Assembly: GCA_947455705.1 (NCBI GenBank)
Contig: CANGPO010000026.1
Coordinates: 1 to 32,463, forward strand
From: Actinomycetota bacterium
GTDB lineage: Bacteria; Actinomycetota; Actinomycetes; S36-B12; CAIYMF01
DNA: 32,463 nucleotides
Direction of reading: 5' to 3'
Below are positions 19,166 to 27,758 of the stretch, piece by piece. The first letter of the stretch is position 1; each line of letters begins with the position of its first letter. The position numbers were made by a program, and so were the translations under genes. The notes below the pieces were generated by a model. The model did no database searches, was not told the DNA's origin, and worked only from the letters and a program-made list of their open reading frames with translations.

Positions 19166-19192
19166 TTGGCACTCAGGGCAGTTGAGTGCCAG
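19166..19192 (+). promoter_or_regulatory. CIRCE operator (HrcA binding site)
   Basis: TTGGCACTC-N9-GAGTGCCAG fits the CIRCE consensus TTAGCACTC-N9-GAGTGCTAA, with matched changes that keep the inverted repeat (TGGCACTC/GAGTGCCA). The spacer is exactly nine bases. It sits 18 bases before the hrcA GTG, so hrcA-dnaJ is very probably autorepressed by HrcA and induced by heat. A TAGACT just before it is a possible -10 element. Confidence 0.93.
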
Positions 19193-19210
19193 AGCTGGTT
19201 GGGAGGGTGT

Positions 19211-20233
19211 GTGACGGAGGATCGTCGGCTCGCAGTGCTGCGGGCTATCGTTGAGGATTACGTGGCCACCCATGAGCCCGTTGGTTCACGCTCACTTGTT
19301 GAGCGGTATTCGCTTGGGGTAAGCCCAGCGACGATTCGCAATGACATGGCCGCGCTCGAAGATGAGGGCTTGATTGCCCAACCCCACACAAGTGCCGGAC
19401 GCATTCCGACCGATCAGGGTTATCGGGTGTTCGTCGATCGACTGTCGCAGGTCAAGCCCCTCTCGTTGGCGGAGAAGCGCGCCATTGGCTCGTTCCTCGA
19501 TGGCGCGGTTGATCTTGACGATGTGATGCAGCGGTCGGTCCGGTTGCTATCGCAACTCACCCATCAGGTCGCGATGATCCAGTACCCCTCACTCACCCGT
19601 TCGACGGTGCGTCACATCGAATTAGTTGGCCTCGGGCCGCAGCGCGTCCTGATGGTCTTGATCGCTGACACTGGCCGCGTCGAGCAGCGAGTGATCGACA
19701 TTCAGTTCCCGATCTCTGACGACCTGCTTGCCCGCTTACGCGCGCGGATTTCTGAAGAGGCCACCGGGGTGCGGCTTGTCGATGTGGCCCCTAAGGTCAG
19801 CAGCCTTGTTTCGGAGTTCCCTCCCGATGAGCGTCCAGGTGTGTCGGCAATTATCGCCAGCCTGTTGGAGACCGTCGTTGAGCGGCACGAAGAGCGCGTG
19901 ATGCTTGCTGGCACCTCCAACCTTGCCGCCTTCGGTGAAGACTGGGGTGGCTCCGTGCGTCCGGTCTTGGAAGCACTTGAGGAGCAAATGGTGTTGTTGC
20001 GATTGCTCGGTGAGAGCATGTCTGGTGATTCGCTCAGCGTTCGTATCGGTCATGAAAATGACGTGGAAGGACTGACGTCGACGTCGGTCGTCACAGTGGG
20101 CTACGCCCGAGGAGATGAAGTAGTGGCACACATGGGTGTTGTTGGTCCGACCCGGATGGACTATCCGAGCACCATGGGATCGGTGCGTGCGGTTGCGCGC
20201 TACGTCGGTCGCATCCTGACTGAGCAGCAGTGA
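19211..20233 (+). CDS. hrcA: Heat-inducible transcription repressor HrcA
   Basis: A 340-residue repressor that binds CIRCE and shuts off heat-shock genes; in known systems GroEL/ES keeps it active. The N-terminal winged helix (about 1-75) shows [18 protein letters not shown] at about 38-55 and the [14 protein letters not shown] signature at 59-72. The open frame runs upstream to 19142, but the CIRCE operator lies in that stretch, and GGGAGG at 19201-19206 precedes the GTG at 19211, so this is the start. The stop is six bases from the dnaJ ATG, as in the usual hrcA-dnaJ2 operon of actinobacteria. No dnaK or grpE is here. Confidence 0.95.
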   Translation: MTEDRRLAVLRAIVEDYVATHEPVGSRSLVERYSLGVSPATIRNDMAALEDEGLIAQPHTSAGRIPTDQGYRVFVDRLSQVKPLSLAEKRAIGSFLDGAVDLDDVMQRSVRLLSQLTHQVAMIQYPSLTRSTVRHIELVGLGPQRVLMVLIADTGRVEQRVIDIQFPISDDLLARLRARISEEATGVRLVDVAPKVSSLVSEFPPDERPGVSAIIASLLETVVERHEERVMLAGTSNLAAFGEDWGGSVRPVLEALEEQMVLLRLLGESMSGDSLSVRIGHENDVEGLTSTSVVTVGYARGDEVVAHMGVVGPTRMDYPSTMGSVRAVARYVGRILTEQQ

Positions 20234-20239
20234 CGAGCT

Positions 20240-21358
20240 ATGGCTACTGACTATTACGACGTACTCGGTGTATCGCGCGATGCAACACCTGAGGAGATCA
20301 AGCGTTCCTACCGCAAACTTGCCCGGGAATTACACCCCGATGTAAATCCTGATGAGGCCACCCAGGATCGCTTCAAGGACGTAACGGCTGCCTACGAGGT
20401 GCTGTCTGATCCTGAGAAGCGGCAGATGTACGACCTTGGCGGTGATCCGCGCGGTGGTGCCGGCGGTTTCGGACCGGGCACCTTCGGATTCGGCGACATC
20501 ATGGACGCCTTCTTCGGTGGCCAATCACGTGGGCCGCGTCAGCGGATGAGTCGCGGTAAGGATGCGATGATCCGGCTTCAGGTTGATCTGAACGAAGCGA
20601 CCTTTGGCGGCACGCGCGATATCACCGTCGACACTGCTGTGGCATGTTCCGATTGTGCAGGCGCGGGAACGGCCCCTAACACCGATGTTGTGCCCTGCAC
20701 CATGTGCCAGGGCCGGGGTGAAATCCAGTCGGTACAGCGCAGTTTCCTCGGCCAGGTGATGACTTCACGTCCGTGCCCGCAATGTCAGGGCTTCGGAACT
20801 CTCATTCCACATCCATGTCCTGAGTGTTCAGGTGAAGGTCGGGTACGTACTCGCCGCACGCTGACCATCAAAATCCCACCGGGTGTTGAGACGGGTACAC
20901 GCATCCAACTTCGTGGCGAAGGTGAAGTTGGTCAGGGTGGTGGACCGGCGGGTGATCTCTACGTCGAGATCGTGGAAAAGCAGCATGAGTTCTTCACACG
21001 TGATGGTGATGATCTGCACTGCACCCTCACGGTGCCTATGACGGCTGCGGCACTCGGAACTGTGATCCCGCTGACAACCCTTGACGGTGACGAGACCATC
21101 GACGTTAAGGCTGGCACGCAATCTGGGCAGCGCATTGTGCTGCGCCAGAAGGGAGTTGCTCGACTTCGCGGAAGTGGACGCGGTGATCTTTACGTCCACA
21201 TCGACGTTGCCACTCCGACGAAACTCGATGAGCGGCAAGAAGAATTACTTCGCGAACTCGCGGCGCTGCGCAATGAAGAGCGGGTCGAGCCGGCACTTCA
21301 TCAGAGTTCGTCACAGGGTGGTTTCTTCTCCCGTATCCGCGACGCTTTCAACTCCTAA
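20240..21358 (+). CDS. dnaJ: Chaperone DnaJ (second, HrcA-linked type)
   Basis: A 372-residue type I J-protein that stimulates DnaK ATPase. The J domain has HPD at 32-34; a short Gly/Phe region spans about 68-95. Four zinc-binding CxxCxGxG repeats are present, with cysteine pairs at 136/139, 153/156, 179/182 and 193/196, all intact. The C-terminal substrate-binding domain follows. The pairing with hrcA identifies it as the DnaJ2 type rather than the dnaK-grpE-dnaJ copy. It should share the CIRCE control. Confidence 0.96.
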   Translation: MATDYYDVLGVSRDATPEEIKRSYRKLARELHPDVNPDEATQDRFKDVTAAYEVLSDPEKRQMYDLGGDPRGGAGGFGPGTFGFGDIMDAFFGGQSRGPRQRMSRGKDAMIRLQVDLNEATFGGTRDITVDTAVACSDCAGAGTAPNTDVVPCTMCQGRGEIQSVQRSFLGQVMTSRPCPQCQGFGTLIPHPCPECSGEGRVRTRRTLTIKIPPGVETGTRIQLRGEGEVGQGGGPAGDLYVEIVEKQHEFFTRDGDDLHCTLTVPMTAAALGTVIPLTTLDGDETIDVKAGTQSGQRIVLRQKGVARLRGSGRGDLYVHIDVATPTKLDERQEELLRELAALRNEERVEPALHQSSSQGGFFSRIRDAFNS

Positions 21359-21376
21359 GTCAGCGGATTTCACCAC

Positions 21377-22153
21377 ATGACCGCACCACTGTTCCTCGTC
21401 GACGATCTCAGCGATTCGTCGCAGGTGTCGCAGGTGTCGATCACGGGTGCCGAAGGCCGGCATGCGGTATCGGTGAAGCGGCTCTCGGTGGGTGAACCGG
21501 TTTTGGCAAGTGATGGCCGTGGGCGAGTTGCTCATGGGGTCGTTGCTGAAGTCATCGGCCGAGATCATCTGGTGATGTCGGTGGATTCCGTTGTGCACCA
21601 TGAGGTTGCGAGCCCGCGGATCACTGTCGTTCAGGCTCTTGCCAAGGGTGACCGCGCGGAACTGGCCATTGAGCTGATGACTGAATTGGGCGTGCACCAG
21701 ATTGTGCCGTGGTCGGCGAGCCGGTCAATTGCGCAGTGGAAATCCGATAAGGCTGAACGTGGAGTCGACAAGTGGCAGGCAACTGCTCGCGAAGCCACCA
21801 AACAATCACGACGAGCATTCGTCCCGCAGATCACCGGTATCGAGTCGACGCAGGCTGTGGCGACGCGAATCCGGGCTGCGATGTCCGCTGATGGTCTCGC
21901 CTACGTCCTGCACGAAAGTGCGAGTACATCCTTGGTCGCACTGCTGTCATCGAACGCGTGCGTGGATTCGCGTGAGCTGGCCGGTGACGTGGTGCTGATC
22001 ATCGGACCAGAAGGCGGTATCTCACCGGAGGAGTTAGACATCTTCTGTGCCGCGGGTGCGGTGGCTGCCCGCCTCGGTACCGATGTACTTCGCACCTCGA
22101 CGGCCGGAGGAGCCGCGATCGCGGTCGTCTCGGCGCTGACTGGGCTGTGGTGA
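21377..22153 (+). CDS. rsmE: 16S rRNA m3U1498 methyltransferase
   Basis: A SPOUT-class RNA methyltransferase of 258 residues, predicted to methylate N3 of U1498 in 16S rRNA. The knot signature IGPEGGIS starts at 210, and LGTDVLRTSTAGGAAI near the C-terminus forms the SAM-binding trefoil end. The N-terminal PUA-like domain contains GAEGRHAVSVKRL. The gene starts 18 bases after dnaJ, and dnaJ2-rsmE linkage is common. Its last four codons and stop are the first unit of a 14-bp tandem repeat that continues downstream. Confidence 0.94.
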   Translation: MTAPLFLVDDLSDSSQVSQVSITGAEGRHAVSVKRLSVGEPVLASDGRGRVAHGVVAEVIGRDHLVMSVDSVVHHEVASPRITVVQALAKGDRAELAIELMTELGVHQIVPWSASRSIAQWKSDKAERGVDKWQATAREATKQSRRAFVPQITGIESTQAVATRIRAAMSADGLAYVLHESASTSLVALLSSNACVDSRELAGDVVLIIGPEGGISPEELDIFCAAGAVAARLGTDVLRTSTAGGAAIAVVSALTGLW

Positions 22154-22210
22154 CTGGGCTGTGGTGACTGGGCTGTGGTGACTGGGCTGTGGTGACTGGG
22201 CTGTGGTGAC
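22137..22210 (+). repeat. 14-bp tandem repeat across the rsmE stop codon
   Basis: Five exact copies of TGACTGGGCTGTGG (22137-22206) followed by TGAC. Unit 1 codes for the end of RsmE (TGLW); its stop TGA opens unit 2. Because 14 is not a multiple of three, the later copies are outside the reading frame and act only as a spacer of the rsmE-HIT gap. Confidence 0.97.
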
Positions 22211-22225
22211 AACTACGGTAGTCCT

Positions 22226-22573
22226 ATGAGTGATTCTGACTGCTTGTTTTGCCGCATCGTCGCCGGAGATATCCCCTCAACCCAGGTCCTGAACAACGAT
22301 CATGTCCTGGCGTTTCGCGATATTGCTCCGCAGGCGCCCGTGCACATAGTCGTGATCCCGAAGGCTCACTTTGCCAACATCGTTGAATTGGGGGCTGGTG
22401 ACGCGACACAGGCAGGTGAGCTCATGGCAGCAATCTCGACGATCGCTACGCAGGAAGATCTCGCTGACGGATTTCGGGTCGTTTTCAACACCGGATCCGA
22501 TGGCGGGCAGACCGTCGAGCATGTGCACGCGCACGTACTTGCAGGTCGCAGCCTTACCTGGCCGCCCGGTTAA
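22226..22573 (+). CDS. HIT family nucleotide-binding protein
   Basis: A 115-residue histidine-triad protein (HINT branch). The triad HVHAHV is at 99-104, with H101 as the expected nucleophile; DCLFCRIVAGDIPST at the start is the HINT signature with the CxxC. Known members hydrolyse nucleoside phosphoramidates and aminoacyl-adenylates. Length is typical. It lies between rsmE and phoH in the same orientation and is probably co-transcribed. Its cellular substrate is unknown. Confidence 0.93.
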   Translation: MSDSDCLFCRIVAGDIPSTQVLNNDHVLAFRDIAPQAPVHIVVIPKAHFANIVELGAGDATQAGELMAAISTIATQEDLADGFRVVFNTGSDGGQTVEHVHAHVLAGRSLTWPPG

Positions 22574-22689
22574 TGTAGCGAGCGCAGGTGCGCATTCTGG
22601 CCGTACGATGGTGACCTCAGTACGAACAACTGCCGCCCCGGCGGCTCAGACACGTGAAAGGCAGTTACGGCCGAGTTAGGCCGGCACCC

Positions 22690-23703
22690 ATGACCACAGC
22701 AACTGATACGCAGGCCAAGATCATCGTTCCGGCATCGGTCAACATGGTGAGCCTGCTCGGCTCCGCTGATGAGCACTTGCGCGTTATTGAGCGCAGTTTC
22801 CCAGCTGTGGATCTGCATGTCCGAGGTAACGAAATCACCGTCAACGGCGTGGCCAGTGAAGTGGCGCTCGTTGAGCAGTTGTTTGCTGAACTTCTTACGG
22901 TGGTCCGCACCGGGCAAGGGCTCACCAAAGAATCGGTCGAGCGCTCGATCGGCATGTTGCGCGATAACAGTGAGGTTCGTCCCGCTGAAGTTCTTACCGC
23001 CAACATCCTGTCCAATCGCGGGCGAACGATTCGTCCGAAGACTCTCAATCAGAAGCGGTACGTCGACGCGATTGACGTCAACACGATCGTGTTCGGAATC
23101 GGCCCTGCGGGCACGGGTAAGACCTACCTCGCTGTCGCCAAGGCTGTGCAGGCATTGCAGGCCAAGGCTGTCAGCCGCATCATTTTGACTCGCCCGGCCG
23201 TTGAAGCCGGTGAGCGGCTTGGCTTCCTGCCGGGCACGCTGTCGGAAAAGATTGATCCCTATTTGCGTCCGCTCTACGACGCACTGCACGACATGATTGA
23301 CCCAGATTCGATCCCGCGTTTGATGACCAGTGGCACCATCGAGGTTGCCCCGCTGGCGTACATGCGCGGACGCACTCTCAATGACGCGTTCATCATTCTC
23401 GACGAAGCCCAGAACACCTCACCTGAACAGATGAAGATGTTCCTGACCCGCCTGGGCTTCGGATCCACCATGGTGGTCACGGGTGACACCACTCAGGTTG
23501 ACCTGCCATCTGGTACAGCCAGTGGCTTGAAGGTGGTCGAAGGCATCCTCGAGGGACTTGATGACGTCGCGTTCTGTCGCCTCAACAGCCAAGATGTTGT
23601 GCGCCACCGACTCGTCGGCAAAATCGTCGATCGTTACGCGGAGTTCGACGCGAAACAGGCACAGGCCCAGCAAGATGCCCCAAGCCGACGAGGTCTTCGC
23701 TAA
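22690..23703 (+). CDS. phoH: PhoH-like P-loop ATPase
   Basis: A cytoplasmic P-loop ATPase of 337 residues. Walker A is GPAGTGKT at 138-145, and FIILDEAQN holds the Walker B aspartate. The N-terminal part resembles the KH-like extension of YlaK/PhoH proteins ([18 protein letters not shown]). An earlier GTG at 22654 is possible, but the (M)[11 protein letters not shown] start matches family members, and AGG sits nine bases before the ATG at 22690. The phoH-ybeY-corC-era order links the family to ribosome maturation and RNA metabolism; the exact activity is not established. Confidence 0.92.
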   Translation: MTTATDTQAKIIVPASVNMVSLLGSADEHLRVIERSFPAVDLHVRGNEITVNGVASEVALVEQLFAELLTVVRTGQGLTKESVERSIGMLRDNSEVRPAEVLTANILSNRGRTIRPKTLNQKRYVDAIDVNTIVFGIGPAGTGKTYLAVAKAVQALQAKAVSRIILTRPAVEAGERLGFLPGTLSEKIDPYLRPLYDALHDMIDPDSIPRLMTSGTIEVAPLAYMRGRTLNDAFIILDEAQNTSPEQMKMFLTRLGFGSTMVVTGDTTQVDLPSGTASGLKVVEGILEGLDDVAFCRLNSQDVVRHRLVGKIVDRYAEFDAKQAQAQQDAPSRRGLR

Positions 23704-23714
23704 GGTCAGTGTTA

Positions 23715-24197
23715 ATGACGATCGAAGTACTCAACGAGACCGACGTCGACATTGACGTCGACCTTTTGGCGCGCCAATCGCGCTTCATGCTGGATCGACT
23801 GCGCGTTCACCCTGAATCTGAGCTCTCGTTGGTGCTGGTAGACACCGAAGCAATGACCGAGCTGCACATCGAATGGATGGATGAGCCAGGACCCACCGAT
23901 GTGCTGTCCTTTCCGATGGATGAGCTACGGCCCGGAGTCGAGGGTATTGATCCTGAGCCTGGAGTTCTTGGCGACATTGTGATCTGCCCGCACGTTGCCG
24001 CCGCCCAGGCGGTCACCGCGGGGCATTCACGCGATGATGAAATCGCACTGCTTCTGACCCATGGAATCTTGCATCTTCTGGGTTACGACCATGCTGAGCC
24101 AGCCGAGCATGACGAGATGTTTGGGCTCCAAGGTCAGCTGCTCACTGCGTGGAAGCACAGCAGTGAGGATGCATCGGCATCCGGTGACCAGCGATGA
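23715..24197 (+). CDS. ybeY: Endoribonuclease YbeY
   Basis: A single-strand-specific metal-dependent RNase for 16S rRNA 3' maturation and ribosome quality control. The zinc motif is HGILHLLGYDH with H116, H120 and H126. The 160-residue length is typical. A GTG at 23709 is also in frame, but AAGG at 23702-23705 lies nine bases before the ATG at 23715 and only three before the GTG, so I prefer the ATG. The stop overlaps the next gene by four bases (ATGA). Confidence 0.95.
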   Translation: MTIEVLNETDVDIDVDLLARQSRFMLDRLRVHPESELSLVLVDTEAMTELHIEWMDEPGPTDVLSFPMDELRPGVEGIDPEPGVLGDIVICPHVAAAQAVTAGHSRDDEIALLLTHGILHLLGYDHAEPAEHDEMFGLQGQLLTAWKHSSEDASASGDQR

Positions 24198-25525
24198 CCC
24201 CTGATCTGCTTTCGCTTATCGTCTCTGCGGTGTTCATCGTCCTCGGCGGATTTCTGGTCGCGGCTGAGACGGCCATCGGCAAGGTGTCGCGCGCTCGCAC
24301 CGAAGAGCTTCAGCGCGAAGGCGTCAAAGGTGCAGCTCGGTTACTTCCGCTACTCGATGATCGCGCCCGGTACGTCAACGTTTTGCTGTTCTGCCATATG
24401 GCCCTGCTGGCAGCGGCCACGGTGTTGGTCACTCGTGAATTTGTCGCGCGAATGCCCGGGCCGGTCTGGTTACAAGTACTCGAAGCCGCAATTGTGATGA
24501 CGGTCGTTGGCTACGTCGCCCTTGGTGTTGCTCCGCGCACACTAGGAGCTCAACACTCAGAAGCGGTGGCGCTTCGTTCGGCCGGAATCGCGCGCCTCTT
24601 GGCAGCCTTCCTGTCGCCGATCACGAGTCTGCTGATTCTGATCGGTAACGCGCTTACGCCGGGCAAAGGCTTTCGCCAGGGCCCCTTTGCGTCACAAACC
24701 GAACTTCGCGAGCTGGTCGATCTAGCTGGCGAAAGTGATGTCATTGAAGATGATGAGCGGGCGATGATCCACTCGGTCTTCGAGTTCGGAGACACGATCG
24801 TCCGTGAGTTGATGGTGCCGCGCACTGAGATGGTCGTGATCGAGTCGACCAAGACTCTGCGGCAGGGCTTGTCACTGGCCTTCCGAAGCGGATTTTCGCG
24901 CATCCCGGTGATCGGTGAAAACATCGATGACGTCGTGGGTGTTGTGTACCTCAAAGACATGGCTCGGCGAGCCTTCGAGCATCACGAGGCGGAGAGCACT
25001 GAGCGGGTTGCCAGCCTGATGCGACCAGTGGTGATGGTGCCCGATAGCAAGAGCGCCGATGACCTGCTCAAAGACATGCAGATAGCGCGTGTCCATCTTG
25101 CCGTTGTGGTGGACGAATATGGTGGCACCGCAGGCATGGTCACCATCGAGGATGTGGTGGAAGAAATTGTCGGTGAGATCACCGACGAGTACGACACCGA
25201 GATTCCCGAGGTTGAGCAACTGGCCAACGGCACGTATCGCGTACAGGCGCGTATGCATGTTGAAGATTTCGCTGACCTTATTGGAATCCATCTCGACGCG
25301 GATGAAGAAGGTGTCGACACAGTTGGTGGCCTGCTAGCTCGCAGGCTTGGTCGGGTGCCGATCCCGGGCGCCCAGATTGGCGTGGACGGTTGGACACTCA
25401 CGGCTGAGGCAGCCCTTGGGCGTCGCAACCGCATTGCTACTGTTCTGGCTGTGCCAGATGCTGAACGTGACGAGAACACGACGATTCGATCGCTTGTGTC
25501 GGGAGCGGATGAACTCAGTGAGTGA
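24194..25525 (+). CDS. CorC/HlyC-type membrane protein (DUF21-CBS)
   Basis: A 443-residue protein with an N-terminal DUF21 membrane domain (hydrophobic helices near 5-25, 60-80, 90-112 and 130-150), two CBS domains (about 195-315; MVPRTEMVVIE and VDEYGGTAGMVTIEDVVEEIVGEI split across the pair), and a C-terminal CorC/HlyC transporter-associated domain (about 335-430). Members are CNNM-like and have been tied to magnesium export or homeostasis; the old name hemolysin is misleading. It starts inside the last codon of ybeY and overlaps the next gene, so it belongs to one translationally coupled run. Confidence 0.93.
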   Translation: MTPDLLSLIVSAVFIVLGGFLVAAETAIGKVSRARTEELQREGVKGAARLLPLLDDRARYVNVLLFCHMALLAAATVLVTREFVARMPGPVWLQVLEAAIVMTVVGYVALGVAPRTLGAQHSEAVALRSAGIARLLAAFLSPITSLLILIGNALTPGKGFRQGPFASQTELRELVDLAGESDVIEDDERAMIHSVFEFGDTIVRELMVPRTEMVVIESTKTLRQGLSLAFRSGFSRIPVIGENIDDVVGVVYLKDMARRAFEHHEAESTERVASLMRPVVMVPDSKSADDLLKDMQIARVHLAVVVDEYGGTAGMVTIEDVVEEIVGEITDEYDTEIPEVEQLANGTYRVQARMHVEDFADLIGIHLDADEEGVDTVGGLLARRLGRVPIPGAQIGVDGWTLTAEAALGRRNRIATVLAVPDAERDENTTIRSLVSGADELSE

Positions 25526-25874
25526 GCTAAGCGATTCGGGGTTAAGTGCCGAGGACGCCAAGCTCGTCACCCTCGCCCGTGGTGCTCGCGGTCGCGTTGG
25601 AGCACCGGAAGGCGCTGCGCTGCGTGACGAGACAGGTCGAACCTATTCAGCGTCGACGGTTTCCCTTGAAGGACTTGCCATATCGGCTGTTGGATTAGCG
25701 GTGGCGCAAGCCGCGAGCTCTGGTTCACGGGGGATTGAGGCGGTCGTCATCATTCGCGCCTCGGACGAATTCACAGAGCAAGATTGCGCTGAGATCACGT
25801 CACTGGGCGGGGCGAATGTGCCCGTGTTTATCGTCTCGCCGGCCGGTGACGTGCTCAAGCGGGCAACTACGTGA
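25509..25874 (+). CDS. Cytidine deaminase-like protein without catalytic residues
   Basis: A small protein (121 residues from the ATG at 25509; a GTG at 25518 is also possible) between corC and the EamA gene. It appears to have the cytidine deaminase fold: SAEDAKLVTLARGARGRV, then TYSASTVSLEGLAISAVGLAVAQA in the place of the enzyme's ENASYGLTVCAER region. The zinc-binding H/C-A-E is replaced by SLEG (52-55) and the PCxxC motif is absent: the only cysteine is C93. A similar unannotated gene sits between corC and era in mycobacteria. Function unknown; a non-enzymatic, perhaps RNA- or Era-related, role is only a guess. It overlaps corC by 17 bases and the next gene by four. Confidence 0.82.
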   Translation: MNSVSELSDSGLSAEDAKLVTLARGARGRVGAPEGAALRDETGRTYSASTVSLEGLAISAVGLAVAQAASSGSRGIEAVVIIRASDEFTEQDCAEITSLGGANVPVFIVSPAGDVLKRATT

Positions 25875-26803
25875 CCGAACACGAACATCGTGGCCGAGTG
25901 CTCGCCGTACTCGCCGTGCTGGCATCGGCCTGTCTTTTCGGAACGACCGGCATTGCCCAAGCATTGGGCCCTAGTGGAACGACGCCGTTGGGCGTTGGCG
26001 CGGCTCGCATCGTCATAGGCGGGCTTGGCCTGCTCGCAGTACTTCCGTGGCTTGGTGCCACTCGTCGTGGGGCGATCAGCCTCTGGAAGACGCCGTGGGG
26101 GATCGCGGCGGGCTTGATGACCACGATGTACCAGGTCTGCTTTTTTGGTGCGCTTGTTCAAACGGGTGTTGCTCTCGGAACGTTGGTAACGATCGGCACG
26201 GGTCCAATTCTTGGCGGATTGTTGTCGTGGTGGGTGCTCAAAGATCGACCCACCCTCGGCTGGGTGATTGCCACGGGAATATGCATCATCGGCCTGATAT
26301 TGCTGATCGGCGCGGGCATCGAGGTATCGCACATTAGCGTTCTCGGATTCGTCCTGAGCTTCATGGCAAGCGCCGGCTATGCGCTCTACACGATCGGCGC
26401 CAAGCACATGATCAACTCGGGGCACAGTAGTGATGAAGTTATGGCCTCGGCCTTCGGGCTTGGTGCAGTTATCTCGGTGCCGATCCTGCTCAGTCAGCCA
26501 CTGGGGTGGTTAGGGACACCCAAGGGGCTGGCCATGGTTCTGTGGCTGGGCTTGGCGGCAACGACCGTCGCGTACGTCCTTTTTGGACGCGGGCTTCGTC
26601 ACCTGTCTGCAGGTCCGGTGACGACACTGGTGCTCGCCGAGCCCGTGATCGCGACGATTCTGAGCGTCGTCATCCTTGGAGAGCACCTGCTGCCGATCGA
26701 GTGGGCGGGGGCTGCGTTAGTGCTCATCGGACTCGCCCTCCAGGGGTTCGTTTCGACGCGGCGTAACCCACACGCCTCAAGTAGTACACAATCAATCTTG
26801 TGA
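25871..26803 (+). CDS. EamA/DMT superfamily exporter
   Basis: A 310-residue inner-membrane protein with about ten hydrophobic helices arranged as two EamA repeats (about 12-145 and 155-298). FGTTGIAQALGP in helix 1 and LVLAEPVIATILSVVILGEHL in the second repeat are typical of drug/metabolite transporters. The substrate is not predictable. The GTG start overlaps the preceding stop by four bases and the stop overlaps era by four, so it is inserted into the core operon; EamA genes are not a fixed part of the corC-era block, so this looks lineage-specific. Confidence 0.9.
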   Translation: MTEHEHRGRVLAVLAVLASACLFGTTGIAQALGPSGTTPLGVGAARIVIGGLGLLAVLPWLGATRRGAISLWKTPWGIAAGLMTTMYQVCFFGALVQTGVALGTLVTIGTGPILGGLLSWWVLKDRPTLGWVIATGICIIGLILLIGAGIEVSHISVLGFVLSFMASAGYALYTIGAKHMINSGHSSDEVMASAFGLGAVISVPILLSQPLGWLGTPKGLAMVLWLGLAATTVAYVLFGRGLRHLSAGPVTTLVLAEPVIATILSVVILGEHLLPIEWAGAALVLIGLALQGFVSTRRNPHASSSTQSIL

Positions 26804-27756
26804 GCAATCCTGATAGCAAGAATCCGGCGCGTAGACAGCCAACTGATTTTCGATCGGGGTTCGCCTGCTTCGTTGGTCGTCCGAACGCGGGTAAGTCGAC
26901 TCTGACCAATGCGTTGGTAGGCGAAAAGGTGGCCATCACCTCGAGCAAACCGCAAACAACGCGCCATGCCATCCGAGGAATCGTCCATCGCGATGATGCG
27001 CAACTCGTTCTGATCGATACCCCTGGATTGCACCGTCCACGCACGTTGCTCGGCGAGCGATTGAACAGTGTTGTTCGCGAAACCTGGGCTGAGGTTGATG
27101 TCATCGGATTCTGTCTACCGGCCGATCAGTCAGTAGGCCCGGGTGATCGCTTCATTGCCAAGGAATTAGCGGCGGTGACGCGCACTCCCAAGGTTGCCAT
27201 CGTCACCAAGACCGATGTGGCCCCACCTGATGTCGTCGGTGCTCGCCTGTTGGAAGTGGCTCGTCTCGGTGAAGAACTTGGCTTCGAATGGGCTGAGGTT
27301 GTGCCGGTTTCCGCGGTTGCAGGCGATCAGGTCGAACTCTTATCGGATCTGCTCGTCGGGCTGTTGCCCTTTGGCCCAGCGCTCTATCCCGATGGTGAAC
27401 TTACCGACGAACCCGAATTCATTATGGTCGCCGAGCTGATTCGCGAAGCATCCCTTGAGGGAGTTCGCGACGAGTTACCGCACTCGATCGCTGTTGTGGT
27501 GGACGAAATGATCTGGCGCGAAGGTCGTCGACCCGACGATCCGCTCCTCGATATTCACGCCGGCCTCTATGTGGAGCGTGACAGTCAGAAGTCGATCATC
27601 ATCGGGCACAAGGGCTCACGACTTCGCGACATCGGAATTGCCTCACGTCACCAGATCGAAGCGCTCCTGGGGACACGAGTGCATCTCGATCTCCAGGTCA
27701 AAGTCGCCAAAGACTGGCAGCGAGATCCGAGGGAATTACGTAAGTTAGGGTTCTAG
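26800..27756 (+). CDS. era: GTPase Era
   Basis: An essential-type GTPase that binds the 3' end of 16S rRNA and assists 30S maturation. The 318-residue protein has G1 GRPNAGKST (26-34), switch II IDTPGLHRPR, G4 TKTD and a C-terminal KH domain with IIGHKGSRLRDIG and the VHLDLQVKVAKDW end. The GTG start overlaps the EamA stop (GTGA). It ends two bases from the stop of the convergent AI-2E gene, leaving no room for a separate terminator. Confidence 0.97.
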   Translation: MSNPDSKNPARRQPTDFRSGFACFVGRPNAGKSTLTNALVGEKVAITSSKPQTTRHAIRGIVHRDDAQLVLIDTPGLHRPRTLLGERLNSVVRETWAEVDVIGFCLPADQSVGPGDRFIAKELAAVTRTPKVAIVTKTDVAPPDVVGARLLEVARLGEELGFEWAEVVPVSAVAGDQVELLSDLLVGLLPFGPALYPDGELTDEPEFIMVAELIREASLEGVRDELPHSIAVVVDEMIWREGRRPDDPLLDIHAGLYVERDSQKSIIIGHKGSRLRDIGIASRHQIEALLGTRVHLDLQVKVAKDWQRDPRELRKLGF

Positions 27757-27758
27757 CT

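Noticed and set aside
21901-22212. Minus-strand frame with a QPSHHSPV-type peptide repeat
   Set aside because: The peptide repeat is just the reverse translation of the 14-bp DNA repeat at the rsmE end; the remainder mirrors rsmE.
25643-26425. Minus-strand open frame of 260 codons opposite the deaminase-like and EamA genes
   Set aside because: Its translation is rich in charged and polar residues with no motif, and it covers two well-supported genes.
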